Positions 1 through 10,133 of a stretch of DNA of 64,000 nucleotides are shown one piece after another. The DNA is from Thalassolituus oleivorans MIL-1 (lineage in GTDB: Bacteria; Pseudomonadota; Gammaproteobacteria; Pseudomonadales; Oceanobacteraceae). Numbering within the stretch: the first letter of the stretch is position 1; every line of letters starts with the position of its first letter. The notes under the pieces were generated by a model, which did not search any database, was not told the origin of the DNA, and saw nothing but the letters and a program-made list of their open reading frames with translations. The stretch is from contig NC_020888.1 in assembly GCF_000355675.1 (NCBI RefSeq), positions 2,773,501-2,837,500 on the forward strand. Direction: 5' to 3'. A program made the translations under genes and the position numbers.

Positions 1-126
1 TTACGCTACTTTTTTAAGCTTTTTCTTCAAGCTTTTTAACTTGCCTTCTTGCTTAGAAATTTTAGCTTTACGTGCTTTGATTTCTTTTTTGATACTAACA
101 ACTTGTTTAGAAACTTTCTTAGACAT
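1..126 (-). CDS. Small lysine-rich protein, 41 aa
   Basis: The reading frame runs from an ATG at 126 to a TAA whose last base is base 1, so the gene is complete. An AAGGGA Shine-Dalgarno sequence lies about 5 bases before the ATG. The 41-residue product begins MSKKVSKQVV and ends KKLKKVA. About 40 percent of residues are lysine or arginine, with a heptad-like pattern suggesting one basic helix or coiled coil. There is no cysteine, signal peptide or membrane segment. I do not recognise a family; nucleic-acid or ribosome association is only a guess from charge. It lies downstream of, and on the same strand as, the small gene at 166-387. Confidence 0.6.
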   Translation of the reverse strand: MSKKVSKQVVSIKKEIKARKAKISKQEGKLKSLKKKLKKVA

Positions 127-165
127 GGTTATTCCCTTCTTTTCTTTAATATTTGGCTTACGCCC

Positions 166-387
166 TCATTGATCATCAGTCTCTTGGTGTTCTCGAATAA
201 AGCTACGAATAAATCGTCGAATCTCCCTGGCTGCACTGGTATCTAAATCGTCACACAAAGCTAAAAACTCATCGCGCTCAACACCATTGATGCGAATCAA
301 CAACTGGGCGTCATTCTTAACTTTCGGTTTTTTCTTACTACCAGTCTCCTTTTTATCAGGGGCGGATTCAGACTTAGTTTTATCCAC
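166..387 (-). CDS. Small basic protein with ribbon-helix-helix-like C-terminus
   Basis: The open frame extends upstream to TTG codons at 429, but those lie in very AT-rich DNA. The GTG at 387 gives a 73-residue protein beginning (M)DKTKSESAPDKK and is my preferred start. Residues 1-25 are charged, low-complexity and lysine-rich. The C-terminal half (INGVERDEFLALCDDL, then AAREIRRFIRSFI) has the length and pattern of a beta-strand plus two helices, as in ribbon-helix-helix DNA-binding proteins. That fold is an inference from pattern, not a recognised family. Start choice is uncertain because no strong Shine-Dalgarno is visible. Confidence 0.5.
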   Translation of the reverse strand: MDKTKSESAPDKKETGSKKKPKVKNDAQLLIRINGVERDEFLALCDDLDTSAAREIRRFIRSFIREHQETDDQ

Positions 388-501
388 AAAAGAACTCAAC
401 AAGATTGAAGATATATTTATGATATACAAAATATATCACCATTCAACAATCCTAGCGAAATGAAATATTAAGTTTTTATGACACTTGAATTCGAAAAATA
501 C

Positions 502-529
502 AAAAAAGGCCGCAAAAGCGGCCTTTTTT
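502..529 (-). terminator. Rho-independent terminator after purL (works both ways)
   Basis: GGCCGC-AAAA-GCGGCC forms a 6-bp GC stem flanked by A6 on the left and T6 on the right. On the minus strand this is a stem followed by a U-run, about 45 bases after the purL stop. The symmetry would also allow use on the plus strand. Confidence 0.85.
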
Positions 530-556
530 ATCGCGCATACGATGCGCTCCTACGAG
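528..556 (-). repeat. REP-like repeat, copy A
   Basis: Read on the minus strand this is CTCGTAGGAGCG followed by CATCGTATG and CGCGATAAAA. The core GTAGGAGCG...CGCGATAAAA recurs at 45414-45515 and 53109-53148, always in intergenic DNA. The inner GCGCATCGTATGCGC part can fold into a small hairpin. It resembles the short GTAGGAGCG-type interspersed repeats common in pseudomonads. Confidence 0.5.
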
Positions 557-573
557 TTGATTTCAACGATCAA

Positions 574-3500
574 TCAATTCTCTTCACACCATACCCGCGC
601 ATTGCGGAACATACGCATCCACGCACCGTCTTCGCTCCAATCTTCGCTAGGAATATAAGAGTTCTGAACAGCACGGAATACGCGCTCTGGATGCGGCATC
701 ATAATAGTAACGCGACCTTCGTTTGCCGTTAAACCGGTAATACCTTGCGGTGAGCCGTTCGGGTTGGCTGGGTATTGCTGCGTCACTTGGCCATAGTTAT
801 CAACGTAACGCAGGGCAATTTGACCGACTAGTTCGTTGATATCGTCTTCAGAAGCAAACTCAGCACGACCTTCACCGTGTGCCACAGCAATCGGCATTCG
901 TGAACCAGCCATACCTGAGAGGAATACGGAATCCGATTCTTGTACTTCAACCATGGCAACACGCGCTTCAAACTGCTCGCTCATGTTACGTACAAAGTGT
1001 GGCCAGTGTTCAGCACCCGGAATCAACTCGTGCAAGTTGGACAGCATCTGACAGCCGTTACATACACCAAGAGCGAACGTATCTTCACGTTCGAAGAAGG
1101 CTTTAAACTGGCTACGTGCTTGCTCGTTGAAGAGAATAGACTTCGCCCAACCTTCACCGGCACCCAATACGTCACCGTAAGAGAAACCACCACACGCCAC
1201 TAGGCCACGGAAGTTTTCAAACGTCACTGCACCGCTTAATACATCACTCATGTGTACATCGACGGTATCAAAGCCAGCACGATCAAACGCCGCTGCCATT
1301 TCGATTTGGCCGTTGACACCTTGCTCACGCAAAATGGCAACGCATGGGCGGCCTTCAAGACCCGCAGCAATGTCGTCGTTAATGTCGAACGTTAATTCGG
1401 CATTAATACCTGGGTTTTCCGCGTCTAATAGAGCATCGAATTCTTGCTTCGCACATTCAACGTTGTCGCGACGCGCCTGAATTTCGTAGCTAGTTTGTGA
1501 CCACAAACGCTGCCAAGTCACACGACTTTCGCTCAATACGTCTTCGTCTTGGAAGCTGAAGATAATCTGGTCGTCTTCATTAATAGAGCCGATCACCTGA
1601 GTGCATTCACCCAAGCCTGCGCCTTCGAACTGCGCCAGCACTTCTTCTAGGTCATCGCGGCGAACCTGCATGACGGCACCGAGTTCTTCCGCAAACAAAG
1701 CTGCGGCTAAATCTGCTTCGGTTTCGGCCAACAGATCAAGCTTAACGTCAATACCACAATGTCCGGCAAACGCCATTTCCGTTAATGTGGCGAATAAACC
1801 ACCGTCGGAACGGTCGTGGTAAGCCAGCAATTTATCATCGCTATTTAAGCCCTGAACAACAGCGAAAAAGGCTTTTAAATCTTCGGCATCATCAAGGTCG
1901 GCCGGTTGTTGGCCAACTTGTTGATACACCTGCGCTAAGCACGAGGCACCTAAACGATTTTGCCCACGGCCCAAATCCACTAACACTAAGTCGGTTTCAC
2001 CGACGTTGGTTTTCAGCTGTGGCGTCATCACCTTGCGTGCGTCTGATACAGGCGCAAAACCTGTGATAATCAGCGACATCGGCGAGGTAACCGCTTTATC
2101 TTCAGCGCCTTCAGTCCAACGCGTTTTCATCGACATAGAGTCTTTACCCACAGGGATGGTTACCTGCAAATCTGGGCACAACTCCATACCCACAGCCTTC
2201 ACTGTGGCATACAATTTTTCATCTTCGCCGTCGTGACCCGCCGCACACATCCAGTTAGCGGATAGTTTGATATCTGCCAATTGAGCAATCGGCGCAGCCG
2301 CCAAGTTGGTAATTGCTTCAGCAACCGACAAACGACCTGACGCTGGGCCATCCAACAAGGCTACAGGCGTACGTTCACCCATTGCCATGGCTTCACCAAC
2401 GTATCCATCATAAGACGCTGTCGTTACCGCAACGTCGGCAACAGGCACCTGCCAAGGGCCAACAAACTGATCTCGTGCAACCGTACCCGTGATCGAGCGG
2501 TCGCCAATGGTAATCAAAAACGACTTACTGGCGACGGTTGGCAGCTTAAGAATACGTTCAGCCGATTCGGCCAAATCGATACTGGTTGCATCAAATGCAT
2601 CAACCGCCACCTTACGGGTAGTTGCTTCGCGATGCATACGCGGTGGCTTACCCAGTAATACTTGTAGCGGTAGATCCACAGGCTTGTTATCGAAATGGCT
2701 ATCCGTAACCGTTAAATGCTCTTCTTCGGTGGCGATACCCACCACCGCATATGGGCAACGTTCGCGCGCGCAAATCGCATCAAACACATCCATTTCTGAT
2801 TCAGGAACAGCCATAACATAGCGTTCTTGAGATTCGTTACACCAAATCGCCAGCGGGCTCATACCCGGCTCGTCGTTGGGCACGTTACGCAGCTCAAACT
2901 TGCCACCACGACCACCGTCAGATACCAACTCTGGGAAGGCGTTAGACAAACCACCAGCACCCACGTCGTGGATAAAGGCAATCGGGTTGGCATCACCCAT
3001 CTGCCAACAACGGTCGATCACCTCTTGGCAGCGACGTTCCATTTCTGGGTTTTCGCGTTGAACAGAAGCAAAATCTAAATCGGCATTGGATTGGCCAGAC
3101 GCCATAGATGACGCCGCACCACCACCCAAACCGATTTGCATGGCTGGGCCGCCGAGTGCGATTAAACGTGCACCGACAGGGATATCGCCTTTTTGTACAT
3201 GCTCGTCACGGATGTTGCCGTAACCACCCGCAATCATGATTGGCTTATGATAACCACGCACTTCACCGTCGTGCTCTAATTCGAATGTACGGAAATAACC
3301 GCACAGAGCAGGACGACCGAATTCGTTGTTAAATGCCGCACCGCCCAGAGGGCCATCGATCATAATATCGAGTGCAGAAACAATGCGATCCGGCTTGCCG
3401 TATTGGCTTTCCCAAGGCTGTTCGAAGCCTGGGATTTTTAAATCAGAAACAGTGAAACCAGTTAAGCCTGCTTTTGGCTTAGAACCACGACCGGTTGCAC

Positions 3501-4449
3501 CCTCGTCACGAATCTCGCCACCCGAACCAGTTGCAGCACCTGAGTGCGGTGCAATCGCAGTTGGGTGGTTATGAGTTTCTACCTTCATTAATATGTGCAT
3601 TTCTTCTTCGTGGTACGAATAGCCACGAGTATCTGGATTCGGGAAGAAACGACCACTCACATGCCCACGAATAACCGATGCGTTGTCTTTATATGCCGAC
3701 AAGATGTTTTCGTTGTAGCACTCGTAGGTGTTTTTAATCATTTGGAACAAGGATTTATCTTGTTCTTCGCCGTCAATCGTCCACGTCGCGTTGAAGATCT
3801 TATGGCGGCAATGTTCTGAGTTCGCTTGGGCGAACATCATCAATTCAATATCGGTCGGGTTACGACCTAAGGTGCGATAGCTGTCGGCAAGGTAGTCGAT
3901 TTCATCATCGGCTAATGCCAAACCGAGATTTTGGTCGGCGGCGACTAAGGCTTCACGACCACCACCGAGAAGATCAATCTCAGTTAATGGCGCGGGTTGT
4001 GCGTGCGAAAACATAGCGCCAGCGCCTTCACTGTTCTCCAACACGGTTTCTACCATGCGATCGTGCAGTACCGCAGCGGCTACTTCGCGCTCAGCAGCAC
4101 TAATACCTTCTACATAATAGGTAATGCCGCGCTCTAAACGCAGGACATTACCTAATCCACAGTTGTGCGCGATATCGGTTGCCTTTGAAGACCACGGCGA
4201 GATAGTGCCAAAACGGGGAATAACGAGAAACGACTCGCCGCTAGGCTCACGCACATCGGCTTTAGGGCCGTAACGCAGAATGCGTTGCAGCACAGTCAGT
4301 TCGGTAGCGCTGAGTTCAGCTTTTAGGTCTGCAAAGTGCGTAAATTCAGCATACACAGCGCTCACATGAGGCAGCACCTGTTGTAGCTTATTTAAGGTTT
4401 TATTCAGACGGAATTCAGACAGCGCCGGGGCGCCACGCAGCTCAAGCAT
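574..4449 (-). CDS. purL: Phosphoribosylformylglycinamidine synthase
   Basis: This is the large single-chain FGAM synthase of 1291 residues, close to the roughly 1295 usual in gammaproteobacteria. It converts FGAR, glutamine and ATP to FGAM in cytosolic purine synthesis. The N-terminal PurS-like region is followed by two AIR-synthase-like halves (motifs [20 protein letters not shown] and [14 protein letters not shown]). A C-terminal class I glutaminase domain carries the nucleophile in GVCNGCQ near residue 1130 and the PHPERVFR triad segment. The ATG at 4449 has GGAG about 10 bases upstream. It is a single-gene unit ending at the strong terminator at 502-529 and is divergent from mltF, the same order as in pseudomonads. 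Confidence 0.98.
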   Translation of the reverse strand: MLELRGAPALSEFRLNKTLNKLQQVLPHVSAVYAEFTHFADLKAELSATELTVLQRILRYGPKADVREPSGESFLVIPRFGTISPWSSKATDIAHNCGLGNVLRLERGITYYVEGISAAEREVAAAVLHDRMVETVLENSEGAGAMFSHAQPAPLTEIDLLGGGREALVAADQNLGLALADDEIDYLADSYRTLGRNPTDIELMMFAQANSEHCRHKIFNATWTIDGEEQDKSLFQMIKNTYECYNENILSAYKDNASVIRGHVSGRFFPNPDTRGYSYHEEEMHILMKVETHNHPTAIAPHSGAATGSGGEIRDEGATGRGSKPKAGLTGFTVSDLKIPGFEQPWESQYGKPDRIVSALDIMIDGPLGGAAFNNEFGRPALCGYFRTFELEHDGEVRGYHKPIMIAGGYGNIRDEHVQKGDIPVGARLIALGGPAMQIGLGGGAASSMASGQSNADLDFASVQRENPEMERRCQEVIDRCWQMGDANPIAFIHDVGAGGLSNAFPELVSDGGRGGKFELRNVPNDEPGMSPLAIWCNESQERYVMAVPESEMDVFDAICARERCPYAVVGIATEEEHLTVTDSHFDNKPVDLPLQVLLGKPPRMHREATTRKVAVDAFDATSIDLAESAERILKLPTVASKSFLITIGDRSITGTVARDQFVGPWQVPVADVAVTTASYDGYVGEAMAMGERTPVALLDGPASGRLSVAEAITNLAAAPIAQLADIKLSANWMCAAGHDGEDEKLYATVKAVGMELCPDLQVTIPVGKDSMSMKTRWTEGAEDKAVTSPMSLIITGFAPVSDARKVMTPQLKTNVGETDLVLVDLGRGQNRLGASCLAQVYQQVGQQPADLDDAEDLKAFFAVVQGLNSDDKLLAYHDRSDGGLFATLTEMAFAGHCGIDVKLDLLAETEADLAAALFAEELGAVMQVRRDDLEEVLAQFEGAGLGECTQVIGSINEDDQIIFSFQDEDVLSESRVTWQRLWSQTSYEIQARRDNVECAKQEFDALLDAENPGINAELTFDINDDIAAGLEGRPCVAILREQGVNGQIEMAAAFDRAGFDTVDVHMSDVLSGAVTFENFRGLVACGGFSYGDVLGAGEGWAKSILFNEQARSQFKAFFEREDTFALGVCNGCQMLSNLHELIPGAEHWPHFVRNMSEQFEARVAMVEVQESDSVFLSGMAGSRMPIAVAHGEGRAEFASEDDINELVGQIALRYVDNYGQVTQQYPANPNGSPQGITGLTANEGRVTIMMPHPERVFRAVQNSYIPSEDWSEDGAWMRMFRNARVWCEEN

Positions 4450-4500
4450 CGTGGTTCGACTCCAAAGGTTGGGAGCATATCAAAGCAAAAATGAGGCGGA

Positions 4501-4529
4501 ATTGTACTGGATCGGGCGGTTTCACACCA
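4501..4529 (-). promoter_or_regulatory. Candidate sigma-70 promoter of purL
   Basis: On the minus strand a TACAAT -10 (4501-4506) is preceded by 17 bases and a weak TGGTGT -35 (4524-4529). It lies about 50 bases before the purL start. The -10 is good and the -35 poor, so this is tentative. Confidence 0.35.
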
Positions 4530-4696
4530 GATTTTGCTTACTTTGCTTTTAATAATTGAGATTGTAATCAATGAACCAATGGCAACAGATTGTTCCGCGG
4601 CATTTTTGACTACAAAAAGTTACGTCATATCAAGGTGTTAGCGCAGAGTGTGAAGCTATACCCGAAAGTGCGGAAAAAGTTCCCGTCGTTTATAGA

Positions 4697-4726
4697 TTGT
4701 TTTTTAAGCAGTGCGCACGCTAAAAT
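4697..4726 (+). promoter_or_regulatory. Candidate sigma-70 promoter of mltF
   Basis: TTGTTT (4697-4702), an 18-base spacer, then TAAAAT (4721-4726), about 50 bases before the mltF ATG at 4778. The -10 matches 5 of 6 and the -35 matches 3 of 6 positions. Confidence 0.4.
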
Positions 4727-4777
4727 GACTCCCCAGATGAACAATGCACTACTTTGGTGCGATTTATAGGAAATTTC

Positions 4778-6217
4778 ATGCTTCGTGGCGTAATAAGTCT
4801 TTTAGCGATTGCCCTGCTAGCGTTCACTACGGTGACTACGCTCTCTGGCAACGTGCGCCCGCAAGGTATGGACGAATTACACAAAACGGGCAAAGTCGTC
4901 ATGGTGACGCGTAACAGCCCTACTACTTATTACGATGATCGTGATGGCGCCACAGGCTATGAGTATGAACTCGCCAAGGCATTTGCCAATTATCTCGGCT
5001 TAGAGTTAGAAATTTTAGTTGCCGATAATCTTGAAGGCGTAATGGCTGCTCTAGAAAGCGGACAAGCACAATTTGCAGCGGCCGGTTTAAGCAAAGAACA
5101 AACTGCCGATTATCCGCTACATTATTCGCCCAGCTATATGACGGTGTCGGAGTATATCGTGATGCGTCGCGGCGGAGAGCGCCCTACGTCGTTGAATGAT
5201 CTAGCTCAAAGCAGCTTAATGGTTACTGCCCATTCACGTCATGCTAGCAGCCTACGTCGCTGGCAGCGCGATGAGCTACCAAGCTTAAGCTGGCAAGAAA
5301 GTACCGATCTGGAAGCGTCCGATTTAATGCAAATGGTGTCGGACGGTGATCTAGACTTCACTATGGTGAATTCTAATGAATTCCAAATGATGCAGACCTA
5401 TCTACCGAACTTGGAAGTTGCGTTCACGCTAGGCGATCTACAGAACGTTGCTTGGAGCTTTCCTCAAAATTCTGACGATGGCTTAGCCCAAGAAGCCTTC
5501 AACTTTTTCTACCAAGCCGAAACCGGCGCGGTGCTGGCTGAGTTATCCGAGCGTTTTTACGGACACCTTGGCCAATTCGATTACGTCGGCGCTCAGCGTT
5601 TCTTGCGCCACTCACAACGCGCACTTCCACGTTATTTGGCCCACTTCCAAAAAGCCGCTGACGATAACAATTTCGACTGGCGTCTACTTGCAGCCATGGG
5701 ATACCAAGAAAGTCATTGGAATCCTAAGGCACGTAGTTACACAGGTGTTCGTGGCATCATGATGCTAACGCAAAATACAGCCAGCGAACTGGGTATAGAA
5801 AACCGCCTTGATCCACTACAAAGCATTGAAGGTGGGGGGCGTTATTTAGCCAAATTGCGCAGTCGTATTGATGATGAAGTTCAAGAGCCAGATCGCACTT
5901 GGATGTCGTTGGCAGCTTATAACGTCGGCTATGGGCATCTTAGCGATGCACGCAAGCTCACCAGTCAGTTAGGCAAAAATCCAAACTTGTGGATTGATGT
6001 AAAAGACAGCCTACCTTTACTAAGCCAGCGTCGGTATTACCGCAACACGCGTTACGGCTATGCTCGTGGCCAAGAGCCGGTTAACTACGTACAAAACATT
6101 CGTCGTTATTACGATGTCTTGGTATGGAATGACGAACAGTACGCAACGATTGGTGAAGGCAGTGATGCCCTACAACTATCTTCTTTAAACGTGACTGTAG
6201 TGCCACCGCTTCTATAA
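4778..6217 (+). CDS. mltF: Membrane-bound lytic murein transglycosylase F
   Basis: The frame opens at a TTG at 4754, but the ATG at 4778 follows AGGAAATTTC and begins directly with a signal or anchor segment (MLRGVISLLAIALLAFTTV), so I use it; the product is 479 residues. Residues about 30-260 form a periplasmic solute-binding-like domain (family 3). From about 290 onward is the lysozyme-like SLT domain: MGYQESHWNP holds the catalytic glutamate at residue 311, followed by GVRGIMMLTQNTA and the AAYNVGYGH segment. It cleaves peptidoglycan glycan strands to 1,6-anhydro products, probably bound to the cell envelope. It stands alone between purL and tadA. Confidence 0.95.
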   Translation: MLRGVISLLAIALLAFTTVTTLSGNVRPQGMDELHKTGKVVMVTRNSPTTYYDDRDGATGYEYELAKAFANYLGLELEILVADNLEGVMAALESGQAQFAAAGLSKEQTADYPLHYSPSYMTVSEYIVMRRGGERPTSLNDLAQSSLMVTAHSRHASSLRRWQRDELPSLSWQESTDLEASDLMQMVSDGDLDFTMVNSNEFQMMQTYLPNLEVAFTLGDLQNVAWSFPQNSDDGLAQEAFNFFYQAETGAVLAELSERFYGHLGQFDYVGAQRFLRHSQRALPRYLAHFQKAADDNNFDWRLLAAMGYQESHWNPKARSYTGVRGIMMLTQNTASELGIENRLDPLQSIEGGGRYLAKLRSRIDDEVQEPDRTWMSLAAYNVGYGHLSDARKLTSQLGKNPNLWIDVKDSLPLLSQRRYYRNTRYGYARGQEPVNYVQNIRRYYDVLVWNDEQYATIGEGSDALQLSSLNVTVVPPLL

Positions 6218-6234
6218 TCCTTGTGCACATGCCA

Positions 6235-6756
6235 TCAATCTTTAGACGGTACTGATGATGCTTGCTTCAGACGCTTTTTGGCATCGCGACGTAATTGAAA
6301 AAACTCCGACATAATTTCAGAACACTCGACAGCTAGCACCCCCCCCTTTAGATCAAGGCGATGATTTAACCAAGGTTGCGAAAATACTTGGGTCGCACTC
6401 TCAACGGCTCCGGCTTTTGGCTCTGTCGCACCATAGACAAGACGGCCGATACGGCTGTGGATAAGCAATCCAGAGCACATAGTGCAGGGTTCAACCGTGA
6501 CATACAGTGTGGCATCAGTAACTCGATAGTTACCAATACGCTTGGCTGCATCACGCAAAGCAACCATTTCTGCATGAGCACTCGGGTCGAGCGTCGTTAT
6601 TGGGCAATTAAATCCAGCACCAATAACAACACCATCCAACACCACAACAGCTCCCACAGGAACCTCGCCAGCAGCAAAAGCTTGCTGAGCTTGCAGCAAG
6701 GCTAAGCGCATAGCACTTTCATCATCTACGATGGGCAAACCAATGAGTGACAACAT
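6235..6756 (-). CDS. tadA: tRNA-specific adenosine deaminase TadA
   Basis: TadA makes inosine at wobble position 34 of tRNA-Arg(ACG). The zinc site is visible as SAHAEMVAL (His ligand and proton-shuttle Glu) and EPCTMCSG (two Cys ligands). The frame is open up to 6834, but the first 26 residues of that long form do not look conserved. I therefore choose the ATG at 6756, which gives 173 residues, close to family length. The Shine-Dalgarno there is weak, so the exact start is unsure. It converges with mltF (18 bases apart) and is divergent from the thioesterase gene. Confidence 0.93.
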   Translation of the reverse strand: MLSLIGLPIVDDESAMRLALLQAQQAFAAGEVPVGAVVVLDGVVIGAGFNCPITTLDPSAHAEMVALRDAAKRIGNYRVTDATLYVTVEPCTMCSGLLIHSRIGRLVYGATEPKAGAVESATQVFSQPWLNHRLDLKGGVLAVECSEIMSEFFQLRRDAKKRLKQASSVPSKD

Positions 6757-6864
6757 AAAATTCAGCTTGGATAAGTTGGCGGTATTGTAGTTAAGCGGGC
6801 GAGAAATTGGTATTAACTGCTCAAAATGGCACAATGTCGGTTAAATCCAATACGAGTTTATTTT

Positions 6865-7260
6865 ATGTGGACACAAAACATACTACCGCGCTTTGCTGAT
6901 ACAGATGCCCTAGGTCACATAAACAATACCGTACTGCCCGTCTGGTTTGAGGATGCACGTACGCCGATATTTCGCTTTTTTACACCCGATTTAAATCCTA
7001 AAGACTGGCATTTAATTGTGGCGAAAATTGAAGTCGAATATACCGACGAACTTTTTTATGGCCAAGATGTTGAAGTGCGTACATTTATAGGACGCATAGG
7101 GAATACATCATTTGTGGTCGAACATGAGGTTTGGCAAAGCAAGCGTTTGTGTGCACGCGGGAATGCCGTAATGGTGCATTACGATCACGCCGCCAAGGTA
7201 TCTTGCGCACTTCCAGAAACGATTAGAAAAGCACTAAGTGAGCATTTAGTGACTCTCTAA
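6865..7260 (+). CDS. Hot-dog acyl-CoA thioesterase, YbgC/FadM-like
   Basis: The product is 131 residues if begun at the ATG at 6865 (MWTQNILPRFADTD); the longer frame from 6826 overlaps the promoter region of tadA and lacks a good ribosome site. The motif FADTDALGHINNTVLPVWFEDAR contains the Asp and the GHINN signature of 4HBT hot-dog thioesterases. This family hydrolyses acyl-CoA or acyl-ACP thioesters in the cytosol; the substrate cannot be told from sequence. It is a single gene facing kefB end to end. Confidence 0.85.
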   Translation: MWTQNILPRFADTDALGHINNTVLPVWFEDARTPIFRFFTPDLNPKDWHLIVAKIEVEYTDELFYGQDVEVRTFIGRIGNTSFVVEHEVWQSKRLCARGNAVMVHYDHAAKVSCALPETIRKALSEHLVTL

Positions 7261-7294
7261 ATGCCCACAAAAGAAGCTATTTCCGGCTGGTATA

Positions 7295-9133
7295 TTAGGA
7301 GCGATCCCAGCCGCTATCTTGCATCCCTTTATCAACTTCATCATCAGACTGCAGCACTTTCTCTAAATCGGCAGTATGTTGCTTTGCCATGGTCAAGAAC
7401 GCCTTTTCATCAGCAATCACTTCCGTCAGCGCGTGAACATTTCGCTCGTCATGATGCTTAAACAACATTGCAGCGCGATGCGCTTGATAGGCTCTGTATC
7501 CTAAATTTTTTAACGCGTGTTCGCCTAACGACAATGCTGAGTCAAACGTTTCACGTTCGACATGATCAGCCCCTGCATGCAGCAATTCAGCAGCCTGACG
7601 ACGACCGGCTGCACGAGCCAGAATACGTAAATTAGGATAATGACGACGTACTTGATGGACAGTATCAAGCGTACGTTCATGATCATCGATCGCGAGCACT
7701 AACAACCGTGCATTAGCGATACCAGCAGATTCTAATAATTCCATTCTCGAAGCATCGCCATAAAATACTTTATGACCAAAGCTACGCACCAAATCTACCT
7801 GAGTCGCATTGTGCTCAAGTACTGTGATATTAAAACCGTTCATACGCAGCAAACGACCGACGATTTGTCCGAAACGACCAAAGCCCACCAATATAGCTTC
7901 TCCTTCGGCATCATGTGGTTCAATGGTATCGGTCGGCCTGACATTAGCGTTGCCCGAAAGTTTAGGTAACACCACGCGCTCATTGAGCACAAACAATAAG
8001 GGAGTAATGGCCATTGATAGCGCTACCACTAGCCCCATCGGCTCAACAATGGCCGCCGGCAAAATATCTTGGCTAGACGTAAAACTCAGTAAAACGAAAG
8101 CGAATTCACCGCCTTGTGCTAACGAAAAGGTAAAAATAGCGTTGCTGCGCGCCGACATACCGAAGCCCCACCCCAGCAACAGTAAGATCACCATTTTTAT
8201 CAGCACAAGCCCCAGTACTAAGGCGAGAATTGGCCATGGATTCGCTAAAAACAATCCAAAGTCGATGCTGGCACCAACAGATATAAAAAATAGTGCCAAC
8301 AATAAGCCTTTAAAGGGCTCAACCTCAGCCTCTAGCTCATGGCGATATTCGCTTGTTGCGAGAACCACACCCGCAATAAAAGTACCCAAAGCCGGTGAAA
8401 GACCGATATATTCCATTAATACGGCAATACCGACCACCAGCAACAATGCCATTGCGGTGAAAGTTTCACGTAACTTGGTTGCCGCAATAATGCGAAATAC
8501 ATGGCGGCTAACTAAACGTCCGACCACGACAATCGAACTAACTACCGCCAATACCAGCAGCGTACCTTGCCAACCTGGTAAGCCATGCTTCGCTGAAACG
8601 TGCTCCACATCGGTAACGGCTAATAATGGTAATATCGCCAACATAGGGATGACGGCGATATCTTGAAATAACAGAACGGAAAATGCCGATTGCCCAGCAT
8701 CATTTTTCATCAACCCTTTTTCATTTAGGGTTTGCAATACAATGGCCGTCGATGACAGCGCTAAAATCATGCCGATCGCCGTCGCATGTTGCCAGCTCAT
8801 AGATAACGCCATCGCCACACCGGCAATCGCGGCGGCGGTGAGCACAACCTGTAGTCCACCTAAACCAACGATGGGTACGCGCATGCGCCATAGCAGTGAC
8901 GGCTGCAGTTCCAAGCCGACCAGAAACAGCATCATGACGACACCAAATTCGGCGAAGTGCATCACGCCATCAATATCATTACCGATTAAACCGAATGCAA
9001 ATGGACCAATAACCGCACCAGCGGATAAATACCCAAGTACAGAACCGAGCCCTAAACGACTCGCAACCGGGACCGAAATAACCGCAGCGAGTAAGAACAC
9101 TAATGCTTGATGCATTAAACTGGTTTCAGCCAT
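7295..9133 (-). CDS. kefB: Glutathione-regulated K+/H+ antiporter, KefB/KefC family
   Basis: The 612-residue protein has about 12 membrane helices in residues 1-380 (CPA2 exchanger fold; FLVGLELQPSLLWRMR and the QDIAVIP helix are typical). A cytoplasmic TrkA-N/KTN nucleotide-binding domain starts near residue 400 with GFGRFGQIVGRLL. Family members release K+ and acidify the cell during electrophile stress, gated by glutathione adducts. Its ATG lies inside the end of the upstream flavoprotein gene (8-base overlap), matching the kefG-kefB arrangement. KefB rather than KefC is chosen because of this neighbour and is not certain. The C-terminal 40 residues are acidic and probably flexible. Confidence 0.9.
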   Translation of the reverse strand: MAETSLMHQALVFLLAAVISVPVASRLGLGSVLGYLSAGAVIGPFAFGLIGNDIDGVMHFAEFGVVMMLFLVGLELQPSLLWRMRVPIVGLGGLQVVLTAAAIAGVAMALSMSWQHATAIGMILALSSTAIVLQTLNEKGLMKNDAGQSAFSVLLFQDIAVIPMLAILPLLAVTDVEHVSAKHGLPGWQGTLLVLAVVSSIVVVGRLVSRHVFRIIAATKLRETFTAMALLLVVGIAVLMEYIGLSPALGTFIAGVVLATSEYRHELEAEVEPFKGLLLALFFISVGASIDFGLFLANPWPILALVLGLVLIKMVILLLLGWGFGMSARSNAIFTFSLAQGGEFAFVLLSFTSSQDILPAAIVEPMGLVVALSMAITPLLFVLNERVVLPKLSGNANVRPTDTIEPHDAEGEAILVGFGRFGQIVGRLLRMNGFNITVLEHNATQVDLVRSFGHKVFYGDASRMELLESAGIANARLLVLAIDDHERTLDTVHQVRRHYPNLRILARAAGRRQAAELLHAGADHVERETFDSALSLGEHALKNLGYRAYQAHRAAMLFKHHDERNVHALTEVIADEKAFLTMAKQHTADLEKVLQSDDEVDKGMQDSGWDRS

Positions 9134-9674
9134 GAGTCATTCCCGCCAGTAATTCAATTAACTTGTCGCGATAGCCGTTCGCGACATCTTGTATCGCTGC
9201 TTGCGTCTGTTGACGACTTGAGAATATCTCGCAAGGCTTTTCATAGCGCATGCCACATAGATGGGCAATTTGAGGATAAGCAATGAAGAAATCCGCCAAA
9301 GTGTGGCGATTAATACCTTCTTCAGAATAAGACGACTGCGATGCGCCAGCAGTAAGCACAGGCCAAAATACTTTTCCCACTAGTTTTTGACTACTGCGCC
9401 CATAAGCAAAGCCGTACACCAATACAAGATCTTGCCATTCTCGTAACAAAGCAGGTGCGCTATACCAATAAACCGGATGTTGAAAAACAATGATGTCATG
9501 TTCAAGCAGTAATGCCTGTTCGCGTTCAACATCAATATGAAAGTTCGGATACTCCTCATATAAATCATGAACCGTTACATCAGCAATACCAGCAATGGTA
9601 TCCAGTAAGGTTTGATTCGCTTGAGAGCGTTGATGAGCGGGATGGGCATATATGATCAGCGCTTTCGCCATCAT
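9126..9674 (-). CDS. kefG: KefG-like NAD(P)H:quinone oxidoreductase, antiporter ancillary subunit
   Basis: The 182-residue flavodoxin-like protein begins MMAKALIIYAHPAHQRSQAN and carries the FQHPVYWYSAPALLREWQDLVL segment of the KefF/KefG/MdaB family. In enterobacteria KefG binds and activates KefB. The translational overlap with kefB here (8 bases) supports the same role. The start is ATGATGA, overlapping the TGA stop of yciH, so either of two adjacent ATGs (9674 or 9671) may be used. The likely transcript is yciH-kefG-kefB. Confidence 0.87.
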   Translation of the reverse strand: MMAKALIIYAHPAHQRSQANQTLLDTIAGIADVTVHDLYEEYPNFHIDVEREQALLLEHDIIVFQHPVYWYSAPALLREWQDLVLVYGFAYGRSSQKLVGKVFWPVLTAGASQSSYSEEGINRHTLADFFIAYPQIAHLCGMRYEKPCEIFSSRQQTQAAIQDVANGYRDKLIELLAGMTHG

Positions 9675-10033
9675 CAGCCGCCCGACTTACGAACGGTAAA
9701 ACCGCGCTTAGTTAATTCAGCCACCAGTATATCTCTCTGATCCCCTTGGATTTCGACAACGCCATCCTTCAAGGCACCGCCAACACCGCATTTCTTCTTT
9801 AAATCTTTCGCCAGTGTTTTTAGCTCAGCACCAACCAAAGGGATGCCTGTAATAAGGGTCATGACTTTACCGCCACGCCCTTTCGTTTCGCGGCTAACAC
9901 GCACGATACCGTCACCCTGTGGCTGCTCATCTTGACCGCATCGGCAGTCTGTAACTGCAGCTCGACAATCAGGGCAAGTGCGACCAATTTCAGTAGAGTA
10001 AACTAAACCGCCAGAAGAAGATTTTTTCGACAT
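9674..10033 (-). CDS. yciH: SUI1/eIF1-like translation factor YciH
   Basis: The 119-residue protein has an N-terminal zinc-ribbon-like stretch (TCPDCRAAVTDCRCGQ). A SUI1 domain follows from about residue 45 (VSRETKGRGGKVMTLITGIP, LKTLAKDLKKKCGVGG, VEIQGDQRD). Family members bind the small ribosomal subunit near the P site and can discriminate initiator tRNA. It is the first gene of a unit whose stop overlaps kefG. Coupling a translation factor to the Kef system is known by synteny in some proteobacteria, but no functional link is shown by this sequence. Confidence 0.9.
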   Translation of the reverse strand: MSKKSSSGGLVYSTEIGRTCPDCRAAVTDCRCGQDEQPQGDGIVRVSRETKGRGGKVMTLITGIPLVGAELKTLAKDLKKKCGVGGALKDGVVEIQGDQRDILVAELTKRGFTVRKSGG

Positions 10034-10133
10034 GGGTACATCTTATTGCTGTATTTGAACGAGGAAAACTAACCGATACTATCCGTTGAATCAACGAAAC
10101 ATGCCAGCAAAACCAACACATACGAGGGATTTT

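Larger units (their letters stand above)
4450..4777. other. Divergent intergenic region purL/mltF
   Basis: These 328 bases hold no gene I can support. They contain candidate promoters for both flanking genes, listed separately, and an imperfect inverted TTGA...TCAA motif near 4554-4570. No recognisable purine-repressor operator is visible. Confidence 0.6.

Noticed and set aside
478-732. 84-aa frame at the 3' end of purL on the plus strand
   Set aside because: It spans the terminator and the REP-like repeat and is antisense to the conserved purL end.
4453-4463. GGTTCGACTCC, like a tRNA T-loop
   Set aside because: No acceptor, D or anticodon arms can be formed around it, and the left side is the purL coding start on the other strand.
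7809-8666. 285-aa open frame opposite kefB
   Set aside because: It is a low-complexity Ser/Thr/Asn-rich shadow of the antiporter gene, whose motifs and starts are clear.
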